DNA from: DATLFQ01 sp035540915
GTDB lineage: Bacteria; Actinomycetota; Acidimicrobiia; Acidimicrobiales; GCA-2861595
DNA length: 10,309 nt
Reading direction: 5' to 3'
Assembly: GCA_035540915.1 (NCBI GenBank)
Contig: DATLFQ010000217.1
Location: 1-10,309 of the forward strand
Below are positions 5,570 to 10,309 of the stretch, one piece after another. Position numbers and translations under genes: made by a program. The first letter of the stretch is position 1; each line of letters opens with the position of its first letter. Below the pieces are notes generated by a model that saw nothing but the letters and a program-made list of their open reading frames with translations, was not told the DNA's origin and ran no database searches.

Positions 5570-7014
5570 CAGCTCCTGCCTCCTCCGTGGTTGCGTTCCA
5601 GCAGCACGCTCATACCGTCCGAGAGCTGCGACATGCGGCCCAGGAACAGGCTGCCCTTGGCCAGGAGCAGTACCCGCTCCGCCGGTCCCGCGGTCAGGCG
5701 ACGCACGGCGTGCGGCACGTAGCACAGGGCCGACGCCAGGTGCCCCTGGGTGGCGGCGAACCCCGGCATGCCCCGCTCGGCGGCGAACGGCTCGATCTGG
5801 TCGCGCTCGATCTCGCCCAGGCGGGCGGCCAGCGCGGCGATCGTCTTGTAGTTGCGGGCGGCCACGTCGCCGGAGCCCTGCGGCTCGGTGATCTCGGGGT
5901 TGTGCAGCTCCGTGGCGTAGTCGTCGACCGCCGTCATGGCGATCCCCGCCCGTCGCAGGGGCTCGACGGCCAGCGCCTCGACGATGGCCGGGTTGGAGCC
6001 GCCGGCCCCGACGCGGTGGCGGCCCACGACGTCGAGGCGAACCCGCGGCGACACGCCGTCGTCGGCCTCGACGATCATCGCCGAGCCACCCAGGACGTCC
6101 TCCAGGATCGGGAGCTGGTGGCGCAGGTGGCCCTGGAACTTCATGCCGACCTTGGCCAGCGAGCCGCCCGAGACCACCGCGATCCGCCGGAAGACGCCGG
6201 CACTGACCAGTGCGGCCGCCGTCACGAGCGCCGGGACCGGGGCGGCGCAGAAGTTCTTGACGTCCATGCCCGACGCCTCGTGCAGGCCGGCTGCCTCGGC
6301 CACCGCCTTGGCCATGTTGCCGCCGCCCCGCTGGTAGCGGTCGCCGATGGCCTCCTCGCCGCAGCCGATCACGTAGTCGATCGACCCCGTGTCCAGGTGC
6401 GAGGTGTCGAGGAGGCGCAGCAGCGCCAGGGTGGCGGTGGCCTTGGCGGCCAGGTTGTCCAGCAGGACCAGCGCGGCGAGGGTGTCGTCGGCCTCGTGGT
6501 CGGGCCTCACTGCAGCCACCAGCTCGCCGGCCGCGTCGTGCACGGCGAGGCCGCCGCGCCCTGCCGCCACCGCGGCGGGGTCGCCGACCGCCTTCGCCAC
6601 CCGCTCCAGGTCGAAGTGCTTGGCCAGCGGGTGCTTGGCCAGCGCCGCGGCGGCCGCGTCGGCGGTGGCCGGCGCCAGGGTCACCAGGTTGAACCCGTCC
6701 ACCGCCGTGAGCAGCCCGAGCAGCTCGGTCTGTGGCATCAGCTCCCCCGAGGGCCCGAAGCGCGAGGCGCCCTCGGCGGGCGCCCCCACCCACGGGCGCG
6801 GCGGCAGGTCGCGAGGGTGGACGGTACCGATCCACGCCTGATGAGGCCGGTAGGCGACGGCGTCGTCGAAGCTGCGCAGGGAGGCCTGGAAGGCGGCTGC
6901 CACCTCGGGGTCCCGCGGCAGCTCCCGCTTGGGCTTGGACCCCAGCCGGGCCATCCCGGGCACGTGGGCCAGCACCTGGGTGGCGGCCGACACGACCGCC
7001 CGTGGCTCAGTCAC
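5569..7014 (-). CDS. grdC: Glycine/sarcosine/betaine reductase component C, beta subunit
   Basis: GrdC is the thiolase/FabH-fold subunit of protein C that accepts the acetyl group from GrdA as a thioester. The protein is 481 residues, a little shorter than the roughly 510 of clostridial GrdC. Conserved stretches are SLRSFDDAVAYRPHQAWIG, ASRFGPSGELMPQTE, GCGEEAIGDRYQRGGGNMAK, the cysteine site NFCAAP (Cys256), ILEDVLGGSAM, DVVGRHRVGAG, FAATQGHLASAL (His424) and KGSLFLGRMSQLSDGMSV. Cys256 is the FabH-like nucleophile position; which cysteine carries the acetyl group is not shown by sequence alone. The GTG start at 7014 overlaps the end of grdB by eight bases, with GAGGTGG upstream. The partner GrdD, which releases acetyl phosphate in clostridia, is not in this operon. 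Confidence 0.95.
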   Translation of the reverse strand: MTEPRAVVSAATQVLAHVPGMARLGSKPKRELPRDPEVAAAFQASLRSFDDAVAYRPHQAWIGTVHPRDLPPRPWVGAPAEGASRFGPSGELMPQTELLGLLTAVDGFNLVTLAPATADAAAAALAKHPLAKHFDLERVAKAVGDPAAVAAGRGGLAVHDAAGELVAAVRPDHEADDTLAALVLLDNLAAKATATLALLRLLDTSHLDTGSIDYVIGCGEEAIGDRYQRGGGNMAKAVAEAAGLHEASGMDVKNFCAAPVPALVTAAALVSAGVFRRIAVVSGGSLAKVGMKFQGHLRHQLPILEDVLGGSAMIVEADDGVSPRVRLDVVGRHRVGAGGSNPAIVEALAVEPLRRAGIAMTAVDDYATELHNPEITEPQGSGDVAARNYKTIAALAARLGEIERDQIEPFAAERGMPGFAATQGHLASALCYVPHAVRRLTAGPAERVLLLAKGSLFLGRMSQLSDGMSVLLERNHGGGRS

Positions 7015-8305
7015 GGCTGTCCACCTCGAAGACGGTCGGCGAGGACACGTGCGTCGACACCGCCACCAGCGCGGTCCGCAGGAGGCGTTCCCGCCAGTCC
7101 CGCTCGCCGTCGGCGTCGAGGGACGGGTCGCCCGCCGGCCACGGGATGCCCCTGGTCGGCACGATGCGGGGCGCGCCCACCCGCTTGGCGATCGACACCA
7201 GGTTGCACATCACCGCGGTCGGGATCCCGGCCCGCTCCAACTCCTTCGCAAGCGTTGACCCGCAACGCGTCCCGGTCCCTCACGTCGCCGTCAGCAGGGC
7301 GGCCTGCACGCCGAGGCGGCGCAGCTCCCCGGCCCACTCCACGCCGAAGCGGCGGGCGTTGCCGACGGACGTGCCGTTGCCGGTGGTCACCAGCCACTCG
7401 CCGTGGAGCCGGCCGATGGCGCCCTGCTCCACCAGGTGCCGGGCGGTGTCGAGCGGCACGATGCGGTTGGGGTCCTCGTTGGCGGCGACCGTGGAGAACC
7501 CGCCGTGCACCGAGCGCTGCCGCCCGGCGCCGAGGCCGGCGTCGTCGAAGGAGTAGCGGAGCCACTTGCTGGCCCGGGCCGACTCGAGGCCGTCGGGGTT
7601 GTCGTCGGGGACCAGGCCGCCCTCGGTGACCAGGGCCACCAGGGCGGTCGAGGGGTCGGCCACCGGCGCAGCCGGCGTCACCGCGTCGAAGCGGGGCAGC
7701 GGGACCTCGGTCGTCGTGGTGTCGCCGCCGATGCGGGCCAGGAGCAGTCTGACGGCCCGCTCGGCGGCGTTGTCATCGGCGAGCCGCGCCAGCCGCGGGA
7801 CCTTGCCGATGCGGTTGTCGACCACCGGCTCGCCGGCGGCGACGGCGCGCACGGCCGGCGCCAGCGCGTCGAGGCTGGCGGCCATGTGCCGGGCCACCGG
7901 ACCGCTGGCCACGACCGGGACGCCGCCGGCCTCGTCCAGCCCGGGGTTGTCCTCGTGCATCGAGGCGACGGCCGGGATGCCGGCTGCTGCGGCGGCGGCG
8001 ACGACACGGGCGCAGGCCAGGCCGTAGCGCCCGCTGGTGAAGGCCGGCCCGGCCACCAGCACGGCGGGCGAGGCCTCGGCGGCCAGCGCCACGATGGCGT
8101 CGGCCGCGCCGGGCGTGGTGGCGGCCCAGTCGTCGCCGCACGACACGGTGGCGACGATCTCGAAGCCAGGGCCCAACAGCTCCTGGAGGCGCCGGCCGGG
8201 ACCGACCGGGCCGTCGACGCGCGACGGGCCGGCGCCCGCTGCGTCCTCGCCGCCGGCTCCCGTGAAGAACTGGTTGAGGTAGTGCACGACCCGGGTGACC
8301 GTCAC
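7007..8305 (-). CDS. grdB: Glycine/sarcosine/betaine reductase component B gamma subunit, selenoprotein (in-frame UGA = Sec342)
   Basis: GrdB is the selenoprotein of substrate-binding protein B; its selenium attacks the substrate carbon and releases the amine. The full reading is 432 codons with one in-frame TGA at 7282-7280. Before it are family motifs RVVHYLNQFFTGAGGE, VSCGDDW, VLVAGPAFTSGRYGLAC, ALVTEGGLVPDDNPDGLES, SVHGGFST, IVPLDTARHLVEQGAIG and TTGNGTSVGNA. After LLTAT comes Sec342, then GTGTRCGSTLAKELERAG, the known family selenocysteine context (UGTCTRCG in clostridia), and a complete C-terminus ending FEVDSRD. The GTG start overlaps the grdE stop (GTGA), with AGGAGG seven bases upstream. 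A conventional gene caller would report two fragments, about 7280-8305 and 7007-7240. The substrate (glycine, sarcosine or betaine) cannot be assigned by eye. Confidence 0.95.
7252..7268 (-). promoter_or_regulatory. SECIS hairpin of grdB
   Basis: On the mRNA strand GCGUUG (7268-7263) pairs perfectly with CAACGC (7257-7252) around a five-base loop CGGGU. The stem begins 11 bases and the loop 17 bases after the UGA, and G is the second loop base. This meets the published bacterial SECIS rules for distance, stem length and loop G. The element lies within the coding region, as bacterial SECIS elements do. Confidence 0.82.
7280..7282 (-). other. grdB: Recoded TGA codon, selenocysteine 342 of GrdB
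   Basis: The TGA lies between LLTAT and GTGTRCGSTLAKE, exactly the selenocysteine position of the GrdB family. The 90-codon frame after it is homologous to GrdB right to the end at 7007, where the next TGA overlaps the grdC start. A structured SECIS candidate follows directly. Confidence 0.95.
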
Positions 8306-9573
8306 GGCGAGACCTCCTGCGCGCAGGTGAGCCGGCCCCACCCGAGCGGGCTGAGCGACCCGTACACGACGGCCGCCGGCAGCTCCAGCTCCTCGGTGGC
8401 GGGGCGCCCGACCAGGGCCACGGTGTCGCCGCCGAGTGACCGCTCCATGGCCGGCAGGGTGAGCCGCTGGTCGTAGTTGCCCGTGCTCACCATGCCCGTG
8501 GCCCGCTCGGGCGGCACCACCAGCGACGGGCCGGTCCCGTCGGCGCCGGCCATCTCGGCGAACAGGCCCACCGCCGAGATGCCGAGCGCCTCCAGCTCGT
8601 CCATCTTCAGGGCCATGTCGGCGTCGGCGTTGCCGCCTCCCTCCTTGGTGACGACGGCGCCGTCCCAGCCGGCGAGCGCGGCCACCCGGGCGGCGGCCGC
8701 GCTGATCAGGACCTTGCCCGCCTGGTCCACCGGCTCGGGGCACAAGATGGCGCCGGCGAAGCGCAGGTCGGTGCCGTGGCGGGCCCGCAGGGCGGCCACC
8801 ACCGGGTTGTTCTGGTGCACCCAGGTCGGGTTCTTCAGGCTGGGGTGGCCGAACTGGCCGCTCACCACGGCGCCGTCGTCCAGCTCGTTGGCGTCGATCA
8901 GGAACGGGAACGAGCCGGCGAAGCTGCGGCCGTAGACGAACACGTCCTTGAAGGTGCCCTGGGTCTGCAGGTTGGTGACGGCGCCGATCCGGGGCAGGCG
9001 GGGGGCGCCACCGTCCTCGTCCCCGTCCCCCAGGCCGGGCTGCTCGACCATCTCGTCGGGGTCGGCCCCGAGGGCGGCCTCGGCCAGCCGGGCGGCCAGG
9101 GCGAGGGAGCCGCGGCGCAGCGCGGCGTCGACGTCCTCCCACCGGGCTGCCGGAGCCGGGGTGAACTCGATCACCAGGTTGAAGGTCGACCCGAGCGGCG
9201 ACAGGTCGGCGCCGGGTCCCGACATGTCGGCCACCGCTTCCTGGGCCCTCGGCAGGTGGCCGGCCACCACGACGGCGGTGCCGGCGAGCACCGTGGTGGT
9301 CCCGCGGCCCTGCGGCACGGCCGGTCCCAGCAGGCCGGGAAAGATGCCACCGCCGCCGGGCCCCTTGCTCCGGGGCTCGACGGCGTCCAACACCTTGACC
9401 AGGCGCACCGGGTCGCCGGGTGACACCCACGACACCCGCACGTCGGCCAGCGCCGGGTCGGCGACCAGCGCGGCCGCTTCGGCGGCGTCCACGGTGAGGG
9501 TGCCGGCCGAGAACCCGGTGGTGTCGCCGAGTGCCACGGACCGCACCCGGCAGATCCGCAGCACGAGCCCCAC
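8302..9573 (-). CDS. grdE: Glycine/sarcosine/betaine reductase component B precursor subunit (GrdE family)
   Basis: GrdE, with GrdB, forms protein B, which binds the amino-acid substrate. In clostridia the proprotein is cleaved into alpha and beta chains, leaving a carbonyl group used for substrate binding. This 423-residue protein has the family blocks LDAVEPRSKGPGGGGIFPG (about 62-80), DMSGPGADLSPLGS (116-129), TNLQTQG (200-206) and NPTWVHQNNPV (248-258), and a normal length. In the cleavage region it reads VVSGQFGHPSLKNPT: as I recall the clostridial sequence, cysteines stand where Phe241 and Ser245 are here. It may therefore remain uncleaved, or be processed at Ser245. GTG 9573 is chosen because a TANNNT box ends eight bases before it; GTG 9564 is an alternative that matches the clostridial N-terminus. 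It is the first gene of the operon and overlaps grdB by four bases. Confidence 0.92.
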   Translation of the reverse strand: MGLVLRICRVRSVALGDTTGFSAGTLTVDAAEAAALVADPALADVRVSWVSPGDPVRLVKVLDAVEPRSKGPGGGGIFPGLLGPAVPQGRGTTTVLAGTAVVVAGHLPRAQEAVADMSGPGADLSPLGSTFNLVIEFTPAPAARWEDVDAALRRGSLALAARLAEAALGADPDEMVEQPGLGDGDEDGGAPRLPRIGAVTNLQTQGTFKDVFVYGRSFAGSFPFLIDANELDDGAVVSGQFGHPSLKNPTWVHQNNPVVAALRARHGTDLRFAGAILCPEPVDQAGKVLISAAAARVAALAGWDGAVVTKEGGGNADADMALKMDELEALGISAVGLFAEMAGADGTGPSLVVPPERATGMVSTGNYDQRLTLPAMERSLGGDTVALVGRPATEELELPAAVVYGSLSPLGWGRLTCAQEVSP

Positions 9574-9581
9574 GCAATGGC

Positions 9582-9587
9582 AGGGTA
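9582..9587 (-). promoter_or_regulatory. Probable -10 box of the grd operon promoter
   Basis: On the minus strand TACCCT fits TANNNT and ends eight bases before the GTG at 9573, the same spacing as for the divergent msrB. This points to a leaderless grdE transcript and supports the 9573 start. No clear -35 box or riboswitch-like leader is visible, and there is little room for one before msrB. Confidence 0.5.
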
Positions 9588-9596
9588 CCGCCCGCC

Positions 9597-9602
9597 TAGG
9601 CT
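9597..9602 (+). promoter_or_regulatory. Probable -10 box of the msrB promoter
   Basis: TAGGCT fits TANNNT and ends eight bases before the msrB ATG at 9611, implying leaderless translation. It overlaps the 8-bp palindrome GCCTAGGC (9594-9601). Together with the opposite-facing box at 9582-9587 it makes a compact divergent promoter of 37 bases. Confidence 0.45.
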
Positions 9603-9610
9603 TATCGGCC

Positions 9611-10012
9611 ATGTCGCCAGAGGTGCCCACGACCGAGGAGGAGTGGCGGGACAAGCTCTCGCCCGAGCAGTACCGGGTCCTCCGCCAGAAGGGGACCGAG
9701 CCGCCGTTCACCGGGCGGTACGTCTCTGCCAAGGAGGACGGCACCTACCGGTGCGCCGCCTGCGGCGCCGAGCTGTTCCGGTCGGACGCCAAGTTCGACT
9801 CCGGAACCGGCTGGCCCAGCTTCACCGAGCCGGCGGTGGCGGCCGCCGTCGAGTTGGTGCCCGACCGCAGCCACGGCATGACCCGCACCGAGGTCGTGTG
9901 CCGGCGCTGCGGTTCGCACCTGGGCCACGTGTTCCCCGACGGCCCGGGGCCCACGGGCATGCGGTACTGCATCAACTCACTCTCGCTCGACCTCGACGCC
10001 GATCAGGACTGA
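9611..10012 (+). CDS. msrB: Peptide-methionine (R)-S-oxide reductase MsrB
   Basis: MsrB reduces methionine-R-sulfoxide in proteins with electrons from thioredoxin, in the cytoplasm. The protein is 133 residues, typical for a single-domain MsrB. Zinc ligands are Cys48-x2-Cys51 and Cys97-x2-Cys100; FDSGTGWPSFTEP (Trp68) and SHGM are substrate-pocket motifs; the catalytic Cys120 is in RYCINSLSLDL. The loop where many MsrBs have the resolving cysteine (SGCGWPSF) reads SGTGWPSF, so this enzyme lacks the usual resolving residue and may regenerate by another route. The ATG at 9611 is supported by a -10 box eight bases upstream. It is divergent from the grd operon and 13 bases upstream of the protease gene. 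Its presence suggests exposure to oxidants. Confidence 0.95.
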   Translation: MSPEVPTTEEEWRDKLSPEQYRVLRQKGTEPPFTGRYVSAKEDGTYRCAACGAELFRSDAKFDSGTGWPSFTEPAVAAAVELVPDRSHGMTRTEVVCRRCGSHLGHVFPDGPGPTGMRYCINSLSLDLDADQD

Positions 10013-10025
10013 CAGACCCTTTTCG

Positions 10026-10309
10026 ATGCGGGGCCGCATCGCCCTGGTCGTCGTGGTCGTCCTCGCCGGGGCCGCGTTGGTGGTGCCCCTGCCGCTGTTC
10101 GTGATCAGCCCGGGCTCCGCCCTCGCCGTGGAGGAGCGGGTCACCCTGGCCGGCCCCGCCGGCGAGGTCTCGGGGGACCTGCTGCTTCTCACCGTGGCGC
10201 TGCGCCGGCCCACTGCGGTCGAGGCGCTGGCCGCGTGGCTGGACGACGCCCGGGAGGTGATCCCCCGCGACGACGTGGTGCCCGAGGGCGTCAACGAGGA
10301 GGAGTACCT
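10026..10309 (+). CDS. PDZ / Lon-like (S16) membrane-anchored protease, N-terminal part (runs off window)
   Basis: The first 94 codons of a protein that continues past the window end. It begins MRGRIALVVVVLAGAALVVP, an arginine-bearing start followed by one hydrophobic segment (about residues 5-30) that looks like a signal anchor, then LFVISPGSALAVE, EVSGDLLLLTVAL, TAVEALAAWLDD and VVPEGVNEEEY. This is the N-terminal pattern of the actinobacterial/Bacillus YlbL-type family, in which an extracytoplasmic PDZ domain precedes a Lon-type Ser-Lys protease domain; neither domain is in view. The ATG at 10026 lies 13 bases after the msrB stop, so the two may be co-transcribed, with no obvious functional link. 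The assignment is from N-terminal similarity only. Confidence 0.78.
   Translation, partial: MRGRIALVVVVVLAGAALVVPLPLFVISPGSALAVEERVTLAGPAGEVSGDLLLLTVALRRPTAVEALAAWLDDAREVIPRDDVVPEGVNEEEY

Noticed and set aside
3491..5722. 743-codon plus-strand open frame opposite the grd genes
   Set aside because: No recognisable domain; it covers several well-supported minus-strand genes and reads as Arg/Ser/Pro-rich noise.
7007..7240. Separate small gene downstream of a truncated grdB
   Set aside because: It is the C-terminal part of GrdB after the selenocysteine TGA; the family sequence runs on without a gap across the TGA.
5587..7629. 680-codon plus-strand open frame opposite grdC and grdB
   Set aside because: Antisense shadow without motifs; the minus strand has strong GrdC and GrdB homology throughout.

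Overview
The window is very GC-rich DNA with frequent GTG starts, leaderless-looking promoters and tightly overlapping genes. The proteins look most like those of high-GC Gram-positive bacteria (Actinomycetota, perhaps Acidimicrobiia); this assignment is an inference from codon and protein style only.

Layout. Bases 1-2170 (minus strand) carry sdhA and the start of sdhB of a succinate dehydrogenase. Divergent from sdhA, bases 2206-3512 (plus) carry a Fur-family metalloregulator and a ZnuC/MntB-type ABC ATPase without its permease. Bases 3563-9573 (minus) are one compact operon, in transcription order grdE - grdB - grdC - trxA - ppk2 - grdA - DUF6457-like gene. Divergent from grdE, bases 9611-10309 (plus) carry msrB and the start of a PDZ/Lon-like secreted protease gene.

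The main discovery is the minus-strand operon: a glycine/sarcosine/betaine reductase system with two selenoproteins. Both grdB and grdA are interrupted by an in-frame TGA exactly at the family's known selenocysteine position, and translation resumes in the same frame with the conserved family sequence. Right after the grdB TGA is a perfect 6-bp hairpin with a 5-nt loop that fits the bacterial SECIS rules; grdA has a weaker candidate. Ordinary gene calling would split grdB into two fragments and truncate grdA.

How it would work: GrdE/GrdB (protein B) bind and activate the amino-acid substrate, GrdA (selenoprotein A) takes the carboxymethyl group from the GrdB selenium, GrdC (protein C) receives it as an acetyl thioester, and the specialised thioredoxin TrxA re-reduces GrdA. 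The operon is bounded on both sides (divergent promoter before grdE, convergent znuC after the last gene) and has no grdD, the usual partner that releases acetyl phosphate. A class-III-like polyphosphate kinase 2 gene sits among the grd genes instead. GrdE also seems to lack the cysteine at which clostridial GrdE is processed. The same window holds a respiratory succinate dehydrogenase and a methionine sulfoxide reductase, so this classically clostridial anaerobic pathway appears here in a bacterium that probably respires.
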